This document shows, in pieces, positions 11,115 to 27,592 of a stretch of 64,000 bases of DNA. Position 1 is the first letter of the stretch. Each line of letters starts with the position of its first letter. The position numbers were made by a program, and so were the translations under genes. A model generated the notes under the pieces. It made no database searches. It had not been told where the DNA came from and worked only from the letters and a program-made list of their open reading frames with translations. Source of the stretch: Scatophagus argus (taxonomy: Eukaryota; Chordata; Actinopteri; Scatophagidae); assembly GCF_020382885.2 (NCBI RefSeq), contig NC_058507.1, forward strand, positions 3,547,715 to 3,611,714, in the 5' to 3' direction.

Positions 11115-14100
11115 TCAGTATACGTCCACTAAAGAAGTGATGGTGAGGGATGTGGAGAGCTCTGCAACGCTGGTGGGTCGCCACGCGTTAAAACTGACCG
11201 TCCTGTTTCTTGAGACCATCAGGAAGCCGTTGGAGCTGAAGCGTCCAGGGATGTTGCCCACATCGAGCCACACGAAAGGAGCCACGGAAGCAGAGCGGAG
11301 GGTGATGGCGTATCCCGTCTTATCCTCCTGCACTTTGGCCTGCAGGGAAACACACTGTAGATTAATGGTCTGTTCCATCACTGCCTCCTTGCATTGTGTG
11401 TGAATGAATGTCAGCAGCTGAGCATCTGTTTCACAAGGTGTCTTACTGTGATGTTGGCTGTCCGGAGTCCCTGAGCGTCTTTGGGCGAGCAGGGGAAGTG
11501 GTGGTTGGTGGGGCCCTGCTGGCTGCTGCTGCTGTCCTCCAGGTGAAACGTGAGAATGCAGGTGAGGCGGGTGCAGCGTCCACATCCCGCCAGCAGGCCG
11601 GAGACTGACTGTTTAAAAATGGCTGCGGCGCTGCCCCCGGGGACCAGGAGCAGGTCTGACTTCAGTGTACACACTGGATCCAGATCAGTCCACGAGTACA
11701 CGGTCACCTGATGGGCAAAAGTCCAAACGTGTTTTTAGGATTCAAATGATCTACAAACCACTTTGGAAGTGTTTCCATTTTTATCTCCAAGTGTGTGATA
11801 ATGCAGGGCTGAGTGATACATCGTGTGTTATTGGAGTCCTATGATAGAGAATGAAGATAAGGTGTCTTAGTTTGCCAAATTAATGAGAAAATTCCTCACT
11901 AAAAGAGACTACAGATACACAGAGCTTCTCATCAAAAACCACACCAGTCAAGCTCTAATGGTAAAGGACAACATGCAAAGTGAAGTAAACAGGAACTACA
12001 CAGTGAGGACATGAGAACAAAAACATGAAACTCATCATACTGCAAATGATGCAGGCAAATAGTTAATGAAATGCCTGCTTTGCAAACCTCTTTTTATTTT
12101 TATTTATCTCATTTTTCTGGTTTTGTTGGTTTGACTTTTATTAGCAGACACTGTAAGCACATGCACTAACTATCTCAGTTTGCATCCGGCTGTTGTTCCT
12201 TTGTTATCTGAATGCACTTTCTGTAAGGCGTTTTGGACAAAAATGTCTGTAAAGCGATTGTGATGTAAAGACACAGTTTAGCACTGAAAACACACCACTG
12301 CCCTGAGCTTCAGGTCCTGGCTCAGGTCTGAGACGGCGTAGATGAAGAGCGTGTCGTCATCCTCGAAGCCGACAGGCAGGACGGCGGCAAAGAAGTCCTG
12401 TGCGAAATAATGCAGCATTTTCCACTTCCCGCCAAACTCTGCACACACACACAAGGAAACGGTAAATGATCTCCAACCTCAAGTAATGATAAGTACATTC
12501 ATTACACGGCAACAACACCTTAAATATGTCTTCATGTTCTCATACGGCAAAAGGTGCAGAGTGCAGGAGTCCAAAATACAAACAAGTTCATCAAGATCAA
12601 ACGTGTCCGCTGAATGGGCATTGTTCACTCACCGATCGATGACCAGGAAGGCGCCTGCCAGATAGCATTGAGCTGCCAGTAGAGAGCGCCCATAGTGCGA
12701 CCTTTGCCCTCAAAGATCTCACTCTGACTTCGGCGGTAAAACTCGGTCTGAGCCTTCACGCACTGAGCCTGCATGACCTGCACGGGAAACACGACGGCAT
12801 TCAGCAGAGTGTTGGATACCGTTACACTCAGGGGAAAATGAACCCAGTGTTACAGATGGCTTTAAACGTGTCAGATTTGAAGTGTGTGTGTGTGTGTTTT
12901 ACCTGAGTAATGTAGACTGTATCTGTAAATCTCTTCAGGGGATCAGTGGAGTTTGGCAGGTTGAAGTGCCAAGCAGCCTGCAGTAACATCTGCTGGTTCC
13001 CGTTCTCGTGGTGCTGACGATGGGAAGCGAACTGACTGTCGTAGCTCCAGTCTTCTTTTATGGAAACCTGAAGCGTCACAAAACAGACGAACGCTTTACG
13101 CCACCTGAAATAACGATAAAACTGCAGGCTTCTGCGGAGCTGCGTTGATGTGATCTGCCTCTTAAGTTCTGTTTTGTAATTATTAACTATCTTTAATTTT
13201 CAATTCAAAACTTACACATTTCACCTTCACTTATTTATCTGTTTTGTTTTGTTTTTTACCTCTTCTGGTGTTTTAGGAATTGATGTCAAATCAACAATTA
13301 TTATCGTTATAAACATTAGTAGCAGAAATATTCAGTGTATCCTTGGCTCTTAATTGAAAGCAGTTTTAGAAAATAAAAAAAAAAACAGGGAAAAGAAAAC
13401 TTCTCTCTCCAGTTAATATTTTAGAGGACATATCGCATTTTTATAATACATTTTAAATATTCTGTTAAAGTCGGTGAGAAAAACAAAACACGATTGCTTG
13501 GTTTGTTCAGTCACCGGCTGCAGAGTGGAAAAGGAAGGCCAGGACTGGAAGCCGAACTCGGAGACGAAACGCGCTCGGGGGAAATTCCGCCAATCCCAGC
13601 AGTCCGGCGTGTAGCTGTAGAAATGCGTGTCCCCGTAGAGGGGGTCGTAAGGGTTCGCCGCCACCCAGCCCTCCTGCTCTGACTCAGCCCCATTCGTCGG
13701 GCTGGAGACGAGGAAAGGCCGACTCTGGTCCTCCTGAAGGGCGGACAATAAATCATCACACTGCATGAGACACCTTCCATCAGGTAATCTGTAACCGTAA
13801 CCAAACATGAGATTTGATTTGACTCTCACCTCTTGCACTATTGCCCTGATGTTGCTCACATACAGCTTCACGTAGTCTCTCAGGTATGTCGGCCTCTGGG
13901 AATCTGGGATGTTGAACCAGTCGGTCGCCAGAGCAGCTTCATTTTCGTTGTTTCCACTCCAGATTATTATGGAAGGATGAGACTTAAGACGCTGAACCTG
14001 ACGAGTAAACACAAGATGAAACTGAATACATTTAATGTCAGGATCAGGAAAAACAACTTTTGGAAAACGTTTTAAAAGCACAGCTGACGCCATGATAGGA

Positions 14101-17100
14101 TGAAAGTAAAAAGTTATGTTTTGGTTTGGTTAATTTTCCATCTAAATATGTGCTTTGATTTTCTGATAAAAACACTGAATGTGAAGCTTTTCTAATTTTT
14201 TCCATGTGGTTTTGGACAGCGTCCAGATATGAACCAATGAACAGAATAAGATTAAATCAAACTAAATAAATACGGCGCTCACCTGTTGGATGACCTCCTC
14301 TCTGACCGTCTGTATGAAGTCGTCCTCGGTGGGATACATAGCACAGGCAAACATGAAGTCCTGCCAAACCTAAAAGACGCACATTGTTGTTCATGAGCCC
14401 CAGCGGATTTACACAAACAGAAATCACATTGAAATCTGTCCTCAGATGGTCCTGCATTTCTTCAGTGATGGTTTGAGGGAAGATATTCTTCGGGACATTT
14501 TTCTTCCCGGTGACAGACAGAAGGTTTATAAGGAGCAAATCTTAACGCTGCTGGTGTCGTTATTTTATATTCATCACACTGCAGAATCAACATTTGCTTC
14601 ATAATGACATGCCTGTGCTAAAAACAAAAATAATAAATGAATTATCATTTTGCCAAAGATGTGTTTGAACACATTTACCATCAATAAATGAATGAGAAGA
14701 TCTGAAATCTCTTTATGTGTTAAACTGCTCCTCCTGTACTTCCTGATGTAAAAAGGTTCTCAGTCTTCTGTCCCTCTAAAGGTCCCTCAACACGCTTTTG
14801 ATTTCTCCTCACGCTAATGATGGTCTCTGTTTCCCATCTAATGTCCAAAAGTAAATGTGGCTTAATGATTTTAGGGTTTATTTTTGTTGAAGTGCTGCTG
14901 AAGGGCACCTGTAACTCAGTACAAAGATTAAAGAAGATGTTACGTCTCATAAAGAGGTTTGGCTACATTGTGACAGTGACAGCAGTTACCATGATCCCCA
15001 TCTCATCACAGATGCTGTAGAAGAGATCCTGTTCATACACTCCTCCTCCCCAGACTCTGAGGACGTTCATGTTCACATCCACCACCGACTGCAACAAGTT
15101 CCTTAAGCTGCAGGCCAAGCAGAGAGCAGAGAGCTTCAGGGTTAACATATTCAAACTCAGCAGCTGGAACAAGCCTGTCCTGTGAATCCAAGTCAGAAGA
15201 AAGCTACACAAAGAGAAAAAAGGAGGCAATAGCTTCTCCTACAATATCATCACCATCATCGTGATCAGTATTCTCCTCATCGTGCAGCCCTCAGCTGAAA
15301 CACTTTAGGCTGAAGCTTTCCATCTAAACTCACACAGCAGGGGTGACCTGGTCCTGGAAGGAGTGGGCTGGGATCCAGTTGGAGCCTTTGAGGAAAACTG
15401 GTTTCCCATTGATGCGGAAATAAAAGCTCAGTCCTAAAGACCCAGAAATTGGCTCCTGGACAAGTTCTGCTGTGCGAAAATACACCTGCAGGAGACGTTT
15501 TCATCAGAACGGTTAAACACCAAAACTAGCAAAAAACACACACCAACCTCCATGGATTCAACTTCAGGACCAAAAGTCAACTTTGTTATCTTCAGGTGTT
15601 TTTATCTGTCATGTGCAACCTTGAGATTCATGAAACAAATGAATCCTGTTGGGTTTAAATGTCACTCCTCTCTGCTTCACTGCTGAAGCTCCACCCTGTG
15701 ATTCACACTGCTAAGACATCTAGACATTGTTGTTCTCCTGTGTAACAATTTGTGCCATATAATCAATAATTAATCATTACTTCCAAAGCATAACGAGCAT
15801 AACATACCCTCCTGTTTGATGTCAAACTAAGCAGCTGGGATTGAGAAACCATCTTACTCATATTATCTGTCATGTTGCAGAGTGAAGAGGTGGACTTGGG
15901 ATTTCGATATCAGCTGCAAACTTGAGATTTTTAGTCACTGATTATATCTTTTTATTCTGGTTGTTTTTATATTTATAGCATTAGGTATTTGTAGGTTATT
16001 GGGCTTATACCAGGACCAGGGAAACTAATTTTGTTCCACCTCATGTTTCTACATGTGTGAAATGACAATAAAGCTCTTGAATCCTTGAAACCCGACAATT
16101 GCCCATCAGCTAAATGTCTAAATAAAACGTGAGGAGGGTGTAAGTGTTGAGAGGCACCGAACTCTGACCTTAGATTCTGCATTCAGGATTAAAAACCCGT
16201 CCTGAAATCCTCTGACAGTGAGATGGTAAAAAGGTTGGTCACCGTGTCCGTTGGGCCACCACAGCTTCACTCTTTTATTCTGGAAAAACGTGAAAAAAAA
16301 GGGTCAAGCAGAGTCGATGCCGTCACAACACACGTACTTCTTAAGATAACCTACATTTTAACAGAGAGGCCTTTTTCTAACTTTAATAAATTCCTTTGCT
16401 GTGTCATTTTTGACTGGCCTATGGAATACCGTGTTGATGTGTAAGGTGAAGCTGTTCTTGGCCTTTCCTGGAAGAAACTGAGCCTGGAAGGTTTGCTCTG
16501 AGTCCAGCTCAGGTATGGAGAGCGTGATTTGGCCATTTGTTGTCTGAACGACATCAAGAAGAAGCTCAACCTGGACTCTCCACTGAGAGGTACTGAAATC
16601 TAGAAACACAGATTATATTGACGCTTAATCAAAAGACAGACACAGAGAAGATTTAAAAGAACATATTAGCTACACCCAGCTGAAATTAGTGCACTTTAAT
16701 GGCGGCCATAATGTCCAGTTTAACTGACGGTATAACGAAACACATTCTTAAAAGGCAGTTTAAACACTCCTGTTCACAGTATTCTTTACATTGTGCAGGT
16801 TTACCCAACATAAGATGGTGATTGAAAAGATTAGGTGGGACTTACTGAATAGAGGAACATAGGAAACGTGAACGAGCTGCAGGACATCAAACGCCTCCAG
16901 TCGGACTGCCTTCCACAGTCCCATCGTGGGAAACGAAGGCCCCCAGTCCCAACTGAAAGAGCTTTGCTCCTTCCCAAAAACAGAAAGAATGAATTTTAGA
17001 TGTGCAATGTCTCCACATTCATCATAAATTCATCTTTCAAATCAGATGATCTTCCACATTTCTTCACACCAAAACCAACATTTTCCCTGCTTTTCCAGTT

Positions 17101-18859
17101 CTGGAAAAGACAGATTTTTAAACTCAATCCAGTCTGATCACTCGTGTCCCCTCGGTAGTTTTTAAAGGCTGGGAGCTGAGAGGAAGGAGGAAGAAACTGT
17201 GGAAGGACGCTCTTACTTTTCTGATGAAATTGACATGACACTCCCCCTTCTGGACATCTGGAGGACATTCAGGAGGGACTCGGTAGGCAGGGTGAGCCTT
17301 CCTCCGCTCAGACGCGTAAAGAACCGGAGAGGACAGGCTGACTTTCAGCACGTTCTCCCCGTCCTTCAGCACGTTTCTGACTGGGAAGACCTGCACACCA
17401 AAACAGATGGGATTTCACAGAAAGAAAACAAATGTTGCACTCACGTAGAAGAAAATGTGTACAGTGCATCTGCTCCTTTTCCAGTGAACATACATATCTA
17501 CGAAACATGTTGTCCGTCTTCCCGACATCGAATCCATTGAGCTGGATGGAAGCTACAGTGTCGACACCGTCAAACACGAGCTGCACCTTCTGTCTGGCCC
17601 TGTTAACAACACGCAGCCGTGTCACGATCAGATCATCCTCCAAAACACAATATAAATCACAACACTGACCTCAGATGGGGGGAGCCCAGAAATGTGGTCG
17701 TGTACGTCCAGTTGTCAAAGACAATCCAACGATAAGACACATCATTGAACCTGAAATACGGATCCTGAAAGAAAAGCCCAAACAGGATTCAGCTGGCAGG
17801 AATTACTTTTCTGTAATTAATCAATTCAAGATTCAAGATTCAAGATTCAAGAGTCTTTATTGTCATTATGCAAGCATAACGAAATTTTGTGCAGATTCTC
17901 AGCTTCAAAACACACTTATAAATAGGAAAATAAAAAATTGCACACCTTAGAAGAAAATATAAAAATATAAAATACAAAGTACAAAATGCAGAATACAGAG
18001 TGAGGTAGATAAAACAAAGTGCACTAGTGCCAGACTATGTGTATGAGTGTTTCACTGTAGGGGGGTTATTGCTTTAACAGCTCTGGGGAAGAAGCTGTCC
18101 CTGAGTCTGTTGGTGCTGGTTTTAATGTTCCTGTACCGCTTTCCTGATGGAAGCGGTACAAACAGTTTGTTGCCCGGGTGGGTGGGGTCTGTGGCAATGC
18201 GTCTTGCCTTCTTTAATTAATCTGTATATTAGCACATGATTTCACAGACAGAACAAAGTGTTGCCTGATGGCAAAGTCTGCAGATTTAAACTGCTTACAT
18301 AAAGTACCACAGCAATGTGGTCAATGTTTAACTTGCATAAAAATGGTGCAAGGAACATGTTACGTATTGTACCACAACCTTAAAATACTGCAACACCGTC
18401 CTCAGTTCACACTTGTAAGTGAAGTATTACGGGAAAAAAGTACTTAAAAGGATCAAAAGTACTCACTAGACAGCAGAATGGCCTTTGTATAGACATTATG
18501 TTGTATTATTGGATTTACTCAAGCGTACTTACCGCCAAAAGAGATGACTACTGTAACAACCACATGAAGGAAAACAAACGGAAGACATGTAGGGAACACT
18601 GAGGCGTAAGTGTGTCCTCGTGTAAATTCATTAGTTTACTTACCCGGATGTATCCCTGTTGCTGGAGAGCTGAGTGAACACAACCTGGCACCTCTGCAGG
18701 CAGCGACAGAGAACCGTTAGCGTTTGAAAGACTCCATTTACCGTTCAGACACAGAGTTTGTTCCCGTTCGGCTCGTGAGGAAAACCCCGACAAAACTCCG
18801 GAAAACAAACACAATAAAACAGCGGGAACACGAACAGAAACGTTTCCACGCAGTGTCAT
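11115..18859 (-). CDS. manba: Lysosomal beta-mannosidase (GH2)
   Basis: Exo-glycosidase that removes the beta-linked mannose from N-glycan remnants in lysosomes. Seventeen phase-consistent coding exons, in transcript order: 18644-18859, 17670-17764, 17494-17599, 17217-17390, 16846-16969, 16430-16599, 16169-16279, 15334-15485, 14990-15107, 14283-14369, 13830-13997, 13515-13733, 12903-13067, 12633-12777, 12296-12438, 11447-11707, 11115-11339. They encode 892 aa (human 879, also 17 exons). The start at 18859 was chosen because it begins a good signal peptide ([20 protein letters not shown]); an upstream in-frame ATG would place a polar stretch ahead of it. GH2 landmarks are [21 protein letters not shown], acid/base Glu469 in WSGNNENE and nucleophile Glu566 in [11 protein letters not shown]. 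The C-terminal part [20 protein letters not shown] is conserved. No frameshift or missing key residue was found, so the gene looks intact. Confidence 0.96.
17821..18215. repeat. Dispersed retroelement-type repeat in manba intron 1
   Basis: Begins with four copies of the heptamer AAGATTC, then GTCTTTATTGTCATTATGCA, and later GCTCTGGGGAAGAAGCTGTC and a GTACCGCTT...AAGCGGTAC hairpin (18133-18159). This layout, with short tandem 5' repeats and a CTTTATTG stretch, matches common fish non-LTR-derived elements as I remember them. A relative of the AATCAGAATCAG plus TTTATT type occurs at 58405. Boundaries are approximate. Confidence 0.65.
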
Positions 18860-19020
18860 GGTATTTGGTTCGTTGCAGACATGATAAATTATGGGACTAT
18901 TGTCTAAAACGCTGTACTGTCTGCGTCCTGCTATGTTTACCGGATCGGCGCTTCCTTGTTTTGTCACGTGACCCTGTGCGTAACAGTCAGCTGATCAGAG
19001 CGGCCGCACGAGGCGGGACA
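18860..19020 (-). promoter_or_regulatory. manba: manba promoter with CLEAR (TFEB) palindrome
   Basis: The perfect palindrome GTCACGTGAC lies at 18963-18972, 104 bases upstream of the manba ATG. This is the consensus CLEAR element bound by TFEB/TFE3/MITF in lysosomal gene promoters, and beta-mannosidase is a lysosomal hydrolase, so position and gene function agree. The surrounding sequence is moderately CpG-rich (GCGGCCGC near 19000). Binding is inferred. Confidence 0.6.
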
Positions 19021-19675
19021 GGACACGCGTCAACAGGAAAAGGAAAGGTCGAAGGAAGTGCACTTACTCAAGCACAGCTGAGTACACTGCTGAAGTACTA
19101 CTACATTACTTGAATACTTCCATTTTTTGCTACTTTATACTTCTAGTCTACTACAGTTCAGAGGCAAATATTGTAATATTTTACTCCAATACATTTATTT
19201 GATAACTATATGGTTACAAGCTACTTTAGATTTAAATAATAGAAAATATAATCAACAAATAAATTATGGTGTAATATTACATATTAAAATAAAACGTTAT
19301 TGACCCTTGCAGGAAAATGGAAAATAAACTCTTACGTAGTGAAACTGCCTATAACAGAAAACTTTGAAATTATACTGTTGTGAAAAGCCTACTTGGTTAA
19401 TTAGCAGTTTCTCTAACAGAAACAAACCAGCCGTAATCCCTCAGGAGTTAAATTATCTACAAGTACAATAAAAACGTTCCTAAAATATTCAAGACTTTGC
19501 TAAATGAGGCTTCACTTTGTTTGACAGGCACAAGAAGCTCCCAGCAGGATGAAACAGGCCTTTAAACGCTACAAGACCAACACAGTTATTTTCTGTGACT
19601 ATGACGACACTTAAAACGCACACTTCAGAAGAAAAACAAAAAAGCACCGCAGATTTGTGTTATGGTTCGAGTAAC

Positions 19676-19681
19676 TTTATT
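19676..19681 (-). other. ube2d3: Distal polyadenylation signal of ube2d3
   Basis: AATAAA on the minus strand about 1.04 kb downstream of the stop codon in the distal terminal exon. It would end a long, AT-rich 3' UTR (about 19660-20718), consistent with the long UTRs of UBE2D genes. Assignment is inferred. Confidence 0.4.
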
Positions 19682-20718
19682 GAAGGGAAAAGTAAAAACA
19701 AACAGAGCCACGAGTTGATTATCAACCATTAGCTTTGCATCAATATTTTAGGGCTACAAGAAGACAGTGTTCGAGTGGGCATGAAACTAATAGCTCATCT
19801 ACTGGCTTCTAAATAACAAAAAGAAATAGAAAGCCTTTGTGGGGAATCAAAATTTTCCAACTTCCAGCCTTACAATCCACTTGATTTGCAGAAACATATC
19901 AGATATAATAGCCTACTTTTATTAACATGCATAAAATACAACACTGAAGTTCTTATATTTTGTTTCCATAACATTGATATATACTGCTGTGCTTCTCTGT
20001 ACACACACTTTGATAGTGGAATAAGATACTCTTCTTTCCTCAGGTAATAGATTCCTATACTAATGATCAGAAGAACATACTGACATCACGCCAGTCCAGG
20101 AGTCACATACAGGAGCTACAGACCAGTTTCTCCAAATCTTTAAGAGAAGGCGTTTCCCCATTTCAGATTTTTAACCGCTTTCAAATTAAATGCAGCAGAA
20201 CTTTGCCAATTTTAAACTTTTGAAATTCAAAATGTATGGGTATGCCAAAAGACAGGCTTCTCTTCAAGTGCTCTGAGAAATCCAGTAGTCCAGTAAATAT
20301 CAAAGCCACATAATCCAGTCAGTTAAAGGACTGGATCATCATCGTGGTGTTGATCTAACGTTCAGAAACCAGTCGCATCACATTCTACCAAGTGTGTGCA
20401 GAGTACATGACTAACATCACCAATTTCGGGTTGAAAAACTCTTACTGATGCATGCTCAAACTGAGTGTCCAGAAACTTTTTTTTTTTTTTTTTTAGCTCC
20501 ATACAAAATGGTAGTAGAAACTTTACAGAAACTGGCACATGTCCTAGAGAGAAAACACTATCTTCTTATGAGCGCGCAGGTGGAAAAATGAAGGGAGGTA
20601 AAATGCTCTGGAGGAGAAAAAAACAAATGCTCTGGAGAGGGGGAAAATATGAAGAAAAACAGAATCCCAGAATTTTTAGCTTGGACAATTTTTTCCACCA
20701 GCTTTCCAAACGATGTCT

Positions 20719-25944
<5,226 letters not shown>

Positions 25945-26420
25945 CCTCTCTCTGTATTATTCTCTTTTATTTTAAGGTGTTCCGATCCGAGCAGTGAGGG
26001 GCAACCGTGATGTGCCAGGATGATTCCCTGTCAGATAAATGACAGACGGTGGGTCAACTCGACGGCCTTTCTTCTCGAGCTAGCGTAGTTAACTGGCTAG
26101 CGTGCTAAAGCGACGTATCCGCTGAGTTCTTAACAAAGCTAGCTGGCGATCTTATCCAGCTTATTATCGCCGAACGACAGACCTAACACTGCCCTTCGAT
26201 AACCCTCACTTTCCCCGTACTTTCAGCGTCTTCTGTTGGATTCTTTGTTTCCCCGTTCGAGGCCGAATAAGTGCGTGAGTCAGGTGAAGTAAGCCGGACG
26301 ACGGAGCTCCTCTTCTTTTGGTTTCGGTCGTTGCCGTTAGCTCTCTTCTATGTGAAGCTTTATGACGGGAAGGCGGTCCGGGTAGCTGCTGAGTGACGGG
26401 ACGGATGTGGTGGCAGATTG
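25945..26420 (-). promoter_or_regulatory. ube2d3: CpG-rich 5' region / promoter of ube2d3
   Basis: GC- and CpG-rich DNA continuing from the first coding exon, with many short CTAGC/GCTAAC motifs, also present inside intron 1 (25661-25910). A possible acceptor (AATAATACAG) just upstream of the ATG on the minus strand suggests a spliced 5' UTR, but I cannot place the upstream exon. No TATA box is evident. Housekeeping-type promoter by inference. Confidence 0.45.
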
Positions 26421-27017
26421 GTTTACAAGCCTGCTGAAAGAAGGAAAAAAAACAACATGCGTGACACACTAGTCAGGAAATATCAGCATTTAATTGTTAA
26501 AGGGAATAAACTTAAATTGGGATACTTTTTTGGGCATATTAATATTAAGCCGCACATTCACAAACTCAAAATAACATGCTCTACTATGACTTTTATTAAC
26601 TTTGTTATATTAGTTATGTCAAAGGGTATTCCCATTAAAAACGCTTATTAAATCACGACAGGGATGGATTTCAAACTTAAAATAATAAAACGACACCAGG
26701 GCTGGTTTGTGATAACAGGCCATTTTCCACAGCAGACAATGTTTTTAATCAAATTAATTAATGTCTGCCACTTATATTGAAAAGAAAAGAAACCTTTATG
26801 TCTCTATGTGCTAAGGAGGACATTGCCATGGCTATAGTCTTGTTTATAGCATTTTATCATGATTATATTTTAGTGTATCACTGTGAAATTACCATCTCCA
26901 AATCAACATACAAGCCAAACATTTCCTATAGAGGCTCTTCTCTTTCAGAAGTAATGTTGTGTTTAGGGTTCAGACATCCGGCACACAATGTCAGACTCAC
27001 CGTGCATCTGTCATGGT

Positions 27018-27023
27018 TTTATT
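27018..27023 (-). other. rnf145: Polyadenylation signal of rnf145
   Basis: AATAAA on the minus strand about 570 bases downstream of the rnf145 stop codon. It leaves roughly 600 bases between the rnf145 3' end and the CpG-rich 5' region of ube2d3. Inferred. Confidence 0.45.
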
Positions 27024-27592
27024 AATCAATATAGAAACTACAGTAAAGAAAAGTACATGGTATCACAGCAGTAATTTAATACTGGGAGAACCTTTGCAGT
27101 ACAAAAGACTGATTCATGAATAACGGAAAAGACAACTTCTGAAGCTTTCTTTTTCCACACTGCTTTCACAGAAATGCTAAACAAGTGTACTACATTGAAA
27201 AAAAATTAAATTAAATTAAAAACAAATGTCATTTAATTCTGTAAGTAAACATCATTATTGTTCATCATTGTAATCTGGCTGAATTTGGTAAATATTGCCA
27301 CAAGATAACTGTTTCAAGGTCACACATAATTTCTTTGAATTATATATATATTTTTTTCTTTTTTACAATTTCTTTACAGTTGTACAATAAGCGTCATTTT
27401 AACCCAACACAATTTTGTCTCTATATTCAATCTGGACGCATGTTATTTGCTCAACTGAAGTCCATTCAGTACACTATCTCGGTAAGAGATTTCCTATTTC
27501 CTATTGGTTCACAGAGAGAAGGCAGATGTGCTTGATTCCCCAATATGGAGCATCACCATTTCAAACCCCTTCAAGGCACTGATGCAGGGCAG

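Noticed and set aside
17637-17669. A 33-base GT-AG intron in manba between the second exon and an extended third exon
   Set aside because: Far below the workable size for a vertebrate intron. The 70-base alternative ends in a much better acceptor and restores the family sequence in phase.
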